From Campylobacter sp. (GTDB lineage: Bacteria > Campylobacterota > Campylobacteria > Campylobacterales > Campylobacteraceae): 6,408 bases of DNA. Below the pieces are notes generated by a model that was not told where the DNA came from, did no database searches, and worked only from the letters and a program-made list of their open reading frames with translations. The stretch is taken from the NCBI GenBank assembly GCA_017506845.1, contig JAFVMP010000051.1, positions 1 to 6,408 of the forward strand, in the 5' to 3' direction. Numbering within the stretch: the first letter of the stretch is position 1; every line of letters begins with the position of its first letter. A program made the translations under genes and the position numbers. Of the stretch, positions 1 through 4,593 are shown in pieces.

Positions 1-1
1 A

Positions 2-190
2 GAACAAGCCTATATCCTTTCTCATCTTAAAAAGGTAAGTCGTCATATTCAAAATCACTGTATGGCAGCTGAGGGTTGGTATAGATCGCCAAATTTTCAT
101 TTTGTATTTGATGATAGACTAAAGTATCAAAATCATATGGACGCTCTATTTGCTAAGGTTGCAGATGAGTTGCAAAAGGGTAAAAAGTGA
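2..190 (+). CDS. rbfA: Ribosome-binding factor A, C-terminal part (5' truncated by window edge)
   Basis: Only the last 62 codons are present, read in the frame that ends at TGA 188-190; the start lies outside the window. RbfA is a small KH-fold protein that binds the 30S subunit and helps mature the 5' end of 16S rRNA, especially in the cold. The visible part has the family's C-terminal pattern: a helix with LSHLKKVSRHI, then GWYRSPNFHFVFDD (the conserved P-x-F/L-x-F strand with an acidic end), then a final helix with MDALFAKV. A full RbfA is usually about 120 residues, so roughly half is missing. Its stop overlaps the rimP GTG start (GTGA), and rbfA-rimP order is the conserved infB-rbfA-rimP arrangement. 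That neighbour supports a call that would be less certain from 62 residues alone. Confidence 0.88.
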   Translation, partial: EQAYILSHLKKVSRHIQNHCMAAEGWYRSPNFHFVFDDRLKYQNHMDALFAKVADELQKGKK

Positions 191-612
191 ATTTACAAGA
201 GTTAGAAAAATTATTAGAAGGTTGTGGCGTAGCTTTGTATGATACAGAGATAGCTAGTGAAAATGGCCGTCAAATTTATAGAGTTTATATAACTAAAAGT
301 AGTGGAGTGAATTTAGAAGATTGCGAGGCAGTAAGCAAACTTTTATCACCTATTTATGATGTTATGCCACCAGTTGGTGGAGACTGGGTTTTAGAAGTTT
401 CTAGCCCTGGACTTGAGAGAAAACTAAGCAAACCAGAACACTTTGCTAAAAGCATATCAGAAATGGTAAAGATTATATTAAGCGATAAAAGTGAGATAAT
501 TGGCACAATAGTAAGTGCAAATGGTGATGATATCGTAATCAATGATGGCGAACAAAATATAAATTTAAATTTTAATAATATAAAAAAAGCTAAAACCTTT
601 ATCCAGTGGTAA
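187..612 (+). CDS. rimP: Ribosome maturation factor RimP
   Basis: RimP (former DUF150/YhbC) is a cytoplasmic factor that binds free 30S subunits and promotes their assembly. The 141-residue product has the two-domain layout. The N-terminal alpha/beta domain (about 1-77) carries YRVYITKSSGVNLEDCEAVS and the signature LEVSSPGLERKL at residues 69-80. A C-terminal SH3-like domain (about 83-141) carries EIIGTIVSANGDDIVI. The length is near the usual 140-160. The start is GTG at 187, overlapping the rbfA stop, with a good Shine-Dalgarno AAAAGGG at 174-180 and a 6-nt spacer; no better in-frame start precedes the conserved N-terminal helix. Overlap with rbfA and the 2-nt gap to the ATG of ribD point to co-transcription and coupled translation. 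The identification is firm. Confidence 0.95.
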   Translation: MNLQELEKLLEGCGVALYDTEIASENGRQIYRVYITKSSGVNLEDCEAVSKLLSPIYDVMPPVGGDWVLEVSSPGLERKLSKPEHFAKSISEMVKIILSDKSEIIGTIVSANGDDIVINDGEQNINLNFNNIKKAKTFIQW

Positions 613-614
613 GT

Positions 615-1637
615 ATGGGTGATGAGTTTTATCTATCTTTAGCCATTGATAAGGCGTGGGATTGTCAGCTTTTGACATATCCTAATCCCGCAGTTGGTGC
701 TGTAATATTAGATGAAAATGGACAGATTCTCTCTATTGCCAATCATCAAATGTCTGGTTTTCCACATGCTGAATTAAACGCTACTAAAGAGGCTTTAGAA
801 GCTAAGAATAGCAGCTTAAAAGAGTTATTTGCTACTGCAAAAAATGCAAATGAGCTATATAATTTAATAATTAAAAATCATCAAAATTTACTTAAAAACT
901 CTACATATTATGTAACGCTAGAACCGTGCGCGCACCAAGGCAAAACACCTCCATGTGCAAATTTGATTCTTGCTATGGGCGCAAAGCGTGTAGTAATTGG
1001 CTCAAGAGATTATGGAAAGCACGCCAGGGGAGGAGCTGAGCTTTTAGCTCAAAATGGTATTGAGGTTAAGCTTGATGTATGCAAGGCTAGGTGCGATGAA
1101 CTACTAGAGCCATTTCTTAGGTGGCAAAGTGGAAATTTTACCTTTTTTAAAATCGCTTTAACTCAAAATGGTGTGGCTACTGGTGGAGTAATATCAAATT
1201 TAGCCAGTCGTACTCATACACATCATTTGCGTTCTTTAGTTGATTTAATGGTAATTGGTGGAGCTACTGTGCGTATTGATAGACCGACATTAGATGCTAG
1301 ATTATTTAGTAAAAAATCACCAGATATTTTGATTTATTCATCATATGCCAATTTTGATCCTAAAATTTCACTTTTTAATATACCAAATAGAGAAGTTATA
1401 ATTAGCAATTCTTTGGATTTAGCTTTTAAAAAGAGATTTGTTATGATTGAAGGTGGAGAAAATTTTTTAAAAAATTTAGACTCTAGAGTAGATTGGATTC
1501 TAATTTATCGCTCAAATGAATTCAAAAGTGTCAATAATATAAATTTAGATATGAAGGTTAAAATCTTACATAGAAGTATTTTTGGCGATGGAGAGCTTTT
1601 GTGGTGCAAGAGACTAGATTTAGGAATTAATGCATGA
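615..1637 (+). CDS. ribD: Riboflavin biosynthesis protein RibD (deaminase/reductase)
   Basis: RibD performs two consecutive steps of riboflavin synthesis. It deaminates the pyrimidine product of GTP cyclohydrolase II, then reduces the ribose chain with NADPH. From ATG 615 the product is 340 residues. The deaminase domain (about 1-145) shows PNPAVGAV (23-30), the zinc/catalytic HAE (51-53) and LEPCAHQGKTPPC with Cys105 and Cys114, so all three zinc ligands and the catalytic Glu are present. The reductase domain (about 146-340) shows HHLRSLVDLMVIGGATVR and DRPTLDARL, and a late IEGG (278-281). Two oddities: His51 and Cys105 are 54 residues apart against about 25 in E. coli RibD, and the reductase half is shorter than usual. 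An in-frame GTG at 606 would add three residues and overlap rimP. I prefer ATG 615 because family members normally start next to the DEFY motif, but neither start has a clear Shine-Dalgarno, so coupling to rimP is probable. Confidence 0.93.
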   Translation: MGDEFYLSLAIDKAWDCQLLTYPNPAVGAVILDENGQILSIANHQMSGFPHAELNATKEALEAKNSSLKELFATAKNANELYNLIIKNHQNLLKNSTYYVTLEPCAHQGKTPPCANLILAMGAKRVVIGSRDYGKHARGGAELLAQNGIEVKLDVCKARCDELLEPFLRWQSGNFTFFKIALTQNGVATGGVISNLASRTHTHHLRSLVDLMVIGGATVRIDRPTLDARLFSKKSPDILIYSSYANFDPKISLFNIPNREVIISNSLDLAFKKRFVMIEGGENFLKNLDSRVDWILIYRSNEFKSVNNINLDMKVKILHRSIFGDGELLWCKRLDLGINA

Positions 1638-2152
1638 AATATGTAACTATTTTTGGCTCAGCCAGATTAGATGCTAGCAGTGAACATTGCCAAAAAGCAT
1701 ATAAAATCGCAAAAGCTTTGGCAGCTGCTGGATATGGAGTTATCACTGGTGGAGGTGGCGGCATTATGGAGGCAGCAAACCGTGGAGCATTTGAAGCTAG
1801 AGGCGATAGTATAGGGATAAATGTTATATTGCCAAATGAGCAACAGCTCAATTCTTATTGCACCAAATCGCAGACATTAAATAGTTTAAGCGAGCGAAAA
1901 AACGCTTTAATAAAAGATAGTTTTGCTTTTATTATTTTTCCTGGTGGTTTTGGAACGCTTGATGAGGCTTTTGAGGTTATTACATTGGCGCAGGCAAGGC
2001 TTAGAGATCATAAGGTGATTTTTGTTCAAAGAGATTTTTGGGAGCCACTTTTTAACTTTTTAGATAATCTTGTGAATTTGGGTTTGGTTAATAAAAATAG
2101 CTATTATAGCGCTGATAATATAGATGAGATTATGGATATTTTACTTTTATAG
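1634..2152 (+). CDS. LOG / TIGR00730-family Rossmann protein (nucleotide 5'-phosphate phosphoribohydrolase-like)
   Basis: The 172-residue protein belongs to the family once labelled 'lysine decarboxylase'. Characterised members (plant LOG and bacterial homologues) cleave the N-glycosidic bond of nucleoside 5'-monophosphates, releasing base and ribose 5-phosphate. The family marks are visible: an N-terminal Rossmann strand (VTIFGSARL, 4-12), a glycine-rich loop with GGGGGIMEAANRGAFEARG (39-57), the ERKNAL segment (87-92) with its conserved Arg-Lys, and the catalytic/phosphate-binding PGGFGTLDE (103-111). It is slightly shorter than the usual 180-190 residues but looks complete. ATG 1634 overlaps the ribD stop (ATGA), with TAGGA at 1621-1625 as Shine-Dalgarno. 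The annotation 'lysine decarboxylase' should be avoided because no PLP-enzyme features are present. The actual substrate (cytokinin-type, AMP or another purine nucleotide) cannot be read from sequence, and a direct role in riboflavin synthesis is unproven. Confidence 0.9.
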   Translation: MKYVTIFGSARLDASSEHCQKAYKIAKALAAAGYGVITGGGGGIMEAANRGAFEARGDSIGINVILPNEQQLNSYCTKSQTLNSLSERKNALIKDSFAFIIFPGGFGTLDEAFEVITLAQARLRDHKVIFVQRDFWEPLFNFLDNLVNLGLVNKNSYYSADNIDEIMDILLL

Positions 2153-2186
2153 CATAAATATTAAGCAGTGCTGGCTTATTGCTATA
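2148..2186 (+). repeat. Stem-loop over the LOG-family gene stop codon
   Basis: TATAGCATAA (2148-2157) can pair with TTATTGCTATA (2176-2186) if T2179 is bulged, giving a 10-bp stem around an 18-nt loop. The gene's TAG stop (2150-2152) lies in the left arm. No T-run follows, so it is not a standard intrinsic terminator; it could protect the mRNA 3' end or be chance in A+T-rich sequence. Confidence 0.3.
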
Positions 2187-2239
2187 TTATGTATGCTAAA
2201 TGTCAATTTACTTAGATTATACAAGACAAATTTGGCTAA

Positions 2240-2264
2240 ATAAGTTTTAAAAACTTGTATTTTT
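2240..2264 (+). terminator. Weak hairpin with T-run after the rbfA-LOG gene run
   Basis: ATAAGTTT (2240-2247) pairs with AAACTTGT (2251-2258), including one G-T wobble, around a 3-nt TAA loop. It is followed by ATTTTT (2259-2264). The stem is A/T-rich with a single G-C pair, so it would be weak. It lies about 90 nt after the LOG-family stop and is a candidate end for the upstream operon, alone or together with the stronger repeat at 2318-2361. Confidence 0.35.
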
Positions 2265-2268
2265 AAGA

Positions 2269-2293
2269 TAAAATTATTAAGGTTTTGTATAAG
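2269..2293 (+). promoter_or_regulatory. Candidate promoter(s) upstream of the 16-bp inverted repeat
   Basis: Two -10-like boxes lie here. AGATAAAAT ends with TAAAAT at 2269-2274, identical to the box before ilvE. TTTTGTATAAG at 2283-2293 copies ten bases of the likely mnmA -10 region (2391-2400). T-tracts at 2245-2248 and 2260-2264 precede the first box. Start sites near 2281 or 2300 would give RNA running into the inverted repeat at 2318-2361. In DNA this A+T-rich, such boxes also arise by chance, so confidence is low. Confidence 0.35.
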
Positions 2294-2317
2294 ATTAGAT
2301 TTACTCAAACTAATTCT

Positions 2318-2361
2318 AAATTTATATAATATACTATTTAAATATATTATATAAATTTTTT
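2318..2361 (+). terminator. Perfect 16-bp inverted repeat followed by T6 (terminator-like hairpin)
   Basis: The 16 bases at 2318-2333 (beginning AAATTTATAT) are exactly complementary to 2343-2358 (beginning TATATTATAT), with a 9-nt loop CTATTTAAA. The right arm runs into six T (2356-2361). The T-run is on the + side only: the other side has just three T, so the element is oriented as a + strand terminator. The stem has no G-C pair, which is atypical, but its length is far beyond the short hairpins elsewhere in the window. It could end read-through from the rbfA-LOG run, end a small RNA, or act as an attenuator before mnmA. Confidence 0.55.
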
Positions 2362-2401
2362 ACTATCTCGTTTTATTATATTTAGAAATATTTTGTATAA
2401 T
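2356..2401 (+). promoter_or_regulatory. Likely sigma-70 promoter of mnmA
   Basis: A perfect TATAAT lies at 2396-2401, within TTTTGTATAAT. Upstream T-tracts begin at 2356, 2371, 2381 and 2391, the last three exactly 10 bp apart, and there is no -35 box. This is the promoter style known for Campylobacter. A start near 2408 would give a leader of about 23 nt carrying only the ribosome-binding site. The first T-tract is shared with the preceding hairpin. Confidence 0.65.
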
Positions 2402-2420
2402 TATCAAAAAATAGCGATAA

Positions 2421-2433
2421 AAGGATTATTTTG
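2421..2433 (+). promoter_or_regulatory. mnmA Shine-Dalgarno and TTG start
   Basis: AAGGA at 2421-2425 lies 5 nt before TTG 2431-2433. The protein read from this TTG begins directly with the KVLIALSGGVDSS strand and P-loop that opens MnmA proteins, so a later start would cut into the domain and no earlier one is needed. Confidence 0.75.
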
Positions 2434-3447
2434 AAAGTATTAATAGCATTAAGCGGTGGTGTAGATAGCTCAATGAGTGCCAAATATTTACAAGATCAGG
2501 GTTATAGTGTAGTAGGTTGCTATATGAAGCTACACGGCAGAGAGGATTATCATAGGCATAATATTGAGAATGTCAAAAAAGTATGTGAATTTTTAGGGAT
2601 AGAGACTCATGTTTTAGATCTGCAAGAGACTTTTAAAAAAGAGGTTTATGATCTATTTGTTAATTCGTATAAAGATGGAATTACGCCAAATCCATGCGCT
2701 CACTGTAATCGCTTGATTAAATTTGGTGCACTTTGGGAATTTGCTAAGAGTCTAGGCTGTGATAAAATCGCAACTGGTCATTATGCTAGAATAGAAAATG
2801 GTTTAATAAAATCTGCTATTGATGAGACTAAAGATCAAAGTTATTTCTTAGCCAATCTTGACCCGCAAATTTTACCTTACATCATCTTTCCACTCGGAGA
2901 TAAGCTCAAAGTCGATATAAAAGCCCAGGCTTCGCAAATACCACAGATTGCATCGTTGGCCTCACAAAAGGAGAGTAGTGAGATTTGTTTTGTTGAGACT
3001 ACATATATTGATGTTTTAAAGCAGCACTATAATACCAATCTTCCAGGTATTGTTCGTAATTCAAATGGTGATGCTATCGGTACTCATGATGGCTATATGC
3101 ATTATACAATTGGCAAGCGCAAAGGCTTTAAAATCAATGGTGCGCATGATCCTCATTATGTAACTAATATCAATGCTAGAGCTAATGAGATTACTGTAGG
3201 TAAAAAAGATGAATTAGAGTGCTATGAATTTAAAACACGTAATTTTAATAATTTTACTCAGTTGAGCGAATTTGAATCTTATGTAAAAATTAGATATCGT
3301 TCAAAGCCTATTTTATGTGTTGTTCGTGTAAGCAATGGAGTAGCAACTGTAGAACTAAAGAGCAATGCCGGAGCTGTTGCTAGTGGTCAGTTAGCTGTAT
3401 TTTATGATGAAAATCAAAGGGTTTTAGCTAGCGGATTTATAGAATAA
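2431..3447 (+). CDS. mnmA: tRNA-specific 2-thiouridylase MnmA
   Basis: MnmA (TrmU) adenylates U34 of the tRNAs for Lys, Glu and Gln and replaces O2 with sulfur, supporting accurate decoding. The 338-residue product has the N-type ATP pyrophosphatase loop SGGVDSS (8-14), a tRNA/ATP-contact segment TGHYARI (115-121), KDQSYFL (134-140), and the two catalytic cysteines: Cys89 in NPCAHCNR (the acceptor, equivalent to E. coli Cys102) and Cys186 in SSEICFV (equivalent to Cys199). The C-terminal part carries HYTIGKRKGF (224-233) and a final beta-barrel with KIRYRSKP (286-293). The length is a little below the usual 340-370. The start is TTG with a good ribosome-binding site. The gene is flanked by a 278-bp gap upstream and its own terminator downstream, so it is probably transcribed alone. 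The identification is firm. Confidence 0.96.
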   Translation: MKVLIALSGGVDSSMSAKYLQDQGYSVVGCYMKLHGREDYHRHNIENVKKVCEFLGIETHVLDLQETFKKEVYDLFVNSYKDGITPNPCAHCNRLIKFGALWEFAKSLGCDKIATGHYARIENGLIKSAIDETKDQSYFLANLDPQILPYIIFPLGDKLKVDIKAQASQIPQIASLASQKESSEICFVETTYIDVLKQHYNTNLPGIVRNSNGDAIGTHDGYMHYTIGKRKGFKINGAHDPHYVTNINARANEITVGKKDELECYEFKTRNFNNFTQLSEFESYVKIRYRSKPILCVVRVSNGVATVELKSNAGAVASGQLAVFYDENQRVLASGFIE

Positions 3448-3471
3448 ATTTGCTAGTCAATTTATTCTTTT
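3441..3471 (+). terminator. Intrinsic terminator of mnmA, overlapping its stop codon
   Basis: AGAATAAATT (3441-3450) is exactly complementary to AATTTATTCT (3459-3468), giving a 10-bp stem with an 8-nt loop TGCTAGTC, followed by T to position 3471. The mnmA TAA (3445-3447) lies inside the left arm. The stem is A/T-rich and the T-run is short, so efficiency may be moderate. No T-run follows on the opposite strand, fitting + strand use. Confidence 0.6.
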
Positions 3472-3507
3472 GAGTTTAGATATTATTATATGTCTTGTGC
3501 CTGCCGT

Positions 3508-3537
3508 GTATAGTAATTGTTTAAATTTATACTATGC
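3508..3537. repeat. 30-bp dyad between mnmA and ilvE
   Basis: GTATAGTA (3508-3515) mirrors TACTATGC (3530-3537) with one T-G mismatch/wobble, and the centre TTTAAA (3520-3525) shares the same axis. No T-run follows, so it is not a terminator. It lies about 80 bp upstream of the ilvE -10 box and could be a distant operator, but no known regulator site is recognised and A+T-rich sequence makes such dyads common. Confidence 0.3.
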
Positions 3538-3568
3538 TAAATTCGCAAAAGCAAGGCTAAATTTATCA

Positions 3569-3624
3569 TTTTTATCACTTTTATATTAATTTTTATCGGT
3601 TTATTAATTAAATTTAGATAAAAT
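3569..3624 (+). promoter_or_regulatory. Sigma-70 promoter of the ilvE operon
   Basis: The -10 box is TAAAAT at 3619-3624, within TTTAGATAAAAT. T-tracts begin at 3569, 3579, 3590, 3600 and 3613, a spacing of about 10-13 bp, with no -35 box: the Campylobacter promoter style. A start near 3631 gives a leader of about 25 nt holding the ilvE Shine-Dalgarno AAAGAGG (3645-3651). There is no room for a peptide-type attenuator or riboswitch after this start, so any control of this promoter is likely at initiation. Confidence 0.7.
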
Positions 3625-3656
3625 ATTGCCTAAAATTTTTTCATAAAGAGGTTACA

Positions 3657-4580
3657 ATGGCACTACCAGAAGCAGAACACATATGGTATGATGGCAAATT
3701 AGTCAAATGGCACGAGGCTACAACTCATGTTTTAACTCATTCATTACACTACGGCAATGCTGTATTTGAAGGCGTTAGAGCATATATGACGCCAAAAGGC
3801 TTAGCTATTCTTTGCCTTGAAGCACATACAAAAAGGCTATTTGAATCTGCTAAGGCTTGTGGGATTAAAATTCCATTTACCGCTGAACAGATCAATCAAG
3901 CACACATTGACCTATTAAAAAGCAACACCTACACAGATAATGTCTATATTCGTCCGCTTGTATTTTTAGGCTATGGTAAAATGGGCGTTAGCCACATCGG
4001 CTGCCCAGTAAATGTCGCTATTGCAGCGTGGCAGTGGGGTGCATATATGGGCGAAGAAGCTCTTCAAAATGGTATAAAAGTCAAAATCGCCTCTTGGATG
4101 AAACCAGCACCATTTTCTATGATGTCAAAGGCAAAAGCAAGCGCTAACTACTTCAACTCTCAAATGGCAAATTACGAAGCTCATGAAGCAGGCTGCGATG
4201 AGGCTTTGCTGCTTGATCCGCAAGGATTTATCGCTGAGGGTAGCGGCGAGTGCTTCTTTATCGTAAAAGATGGAGTAATCATAACTCCACCAAATGACAC
4301 TAGCTTAGAGAGTATTACTCAAAAAAATGTGATTCAAATAGCAAAAGATTTAGGCTACACAGTTTTACGCCAAAGAATTACTAGAGATGAAGCTTATAAC
4401 GCTGATGAAGCATTTTTTACTGGAACAGCAGCAGAGGTTACGCCAATTAGCAGTATAGATAGTAGAGTAATTGGTAGTGGCAAAAGAGGTCCAGTATCGC
4501 ATGAGCTTCAAGGTGCGTATTTTGATATAGTAATGGGTAAAAATCCAAAATACGAACATCTACTTACTTATATTAATTAA
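3657..4580 (+). CDS. ilvE: Branched-chain amino acid aminotransferase
   Basis: IlvE is a PLP enzyme (fold type IV) that interconverts Leu, Ile and Val with their 2-keto acids using glutamate/2-oxoglutarate, the last step of their synthesis. The 307-residue product matches the usual 300-310. Visible landmarks: HYGNAVFEGVRAY (31-43), YIRPLVFLGYG (97-107), the PLP lysine Lys160 in KASANY (160-165), aligned to KAGGNY of E. coli IlvE, FIAEGSGE (191-198) with Glu194, and FFTGTAAEVTPI (253-264), the phosphate-binding turn. D-amino-acid aminotransferase and PabC share the fold, but the length and the HYGNAVFEG and FTGTAAE motifs favour IlvE. It has its own promoter and ribosome-binding site (AAAGAGG, 5-nt spacer) and leads an apparent operon with the SPFH gene and hisIE. 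By eye it uses more C-ending codons (for example Asn AAC, Tyr TAC) than its neighbours, which would fit higher expression. Confidence 0.95.
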   Translation: MALPEAEHIWYDGKLVKWHEATTHVLTHSLHYGNAVFEGVRAYMTPKGLAILCLEAHTKRLFESAKACGIKIPFTAEQINQAHIDLLKSNTYTDNVYIRPLVFLGYGKMGVSHIGCPVNVAIAAWQWGAYMGEEALQNGIKVKIASWMKPAPFSMMSKAKASANYFNSQMANYEAHEAGCDEALLLDPQGFIAEGSGECFFIVKDGVIITPPNDTSLESITQKNVIQIAKDLGYTVLRQRITRDEAYNADEAFFTGTAAEVTPISSIDSRVIGSGKRGPVSHELQGAYFDIVMGKNPKYEHLLTYIN

Positions 4581-4593
4581 AGGATAAGAATTG
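4579..4593 (+). promoter_or_regulatory. Shine-Dalgarno fused to the ilvE stop, and TTG start of the SPFH gene
   Basis: The ilvE TAA (4578-4580) runs into AAAGGA (4579-4584), followed 6 nt later by TTG 4591. A ribosome ending ilvE therefore sits on the next gene's binding site, which suggests coupled translation. No ATG is available before the membrane segment, so TTG 4591 is the best start. Confidence 0.65.

Noticed and set aside
354..542. Open frame of 62 codons on the - strand inside rimP
   Set aside because: It lies antisense to a clearly conserved gene, lacks a ribosome-binding site and resembles no known family. The same applies to the - strand open frames at 1627-1851, 4365-4559, 4611-4808 and 5284-5478.
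606..614. GTG 606 as ribD start
   Set aside because: It would add three residues before the conserved N-terminus and has no Shine-Dalgarno. ATG 615 fits the family better, although GTG use cannot be excluded.
1634..2152. Annotation of the LOG-family gene as lysine decarboxylase
   Set aside because: That is a historical misnomer. The PGGFGTLDE and GGGGGIMEA motifs place it in the phosphoribohydrolase family, and no PLP-binding site is present.
2189..2215. Eight-codon ORF (ATG 2189 to TAG 2213-2215) as a leader peptide
   Set aside because: No Shine-Dalgarno, no regulatory codon run and no link to the hairpins downstream; chance is the simplest explanation.
2219..2260. ATACAAG / CTTGTAT 7-bp inverted repeat as a terminator
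   Set aside because: The loop of 28 nt is too long, and the right arm competes with the compact hairpin at 2240-2258.
2153..2430. tRNA, riboswitch or CRISPR content in the gap before mnmA
   Set aside because: No cloverleaf or TTC-A loop consensus, no known riboswitch core and no spaced direct repeats were seen; only A+T-rich hairpins and promoter-like boxes.
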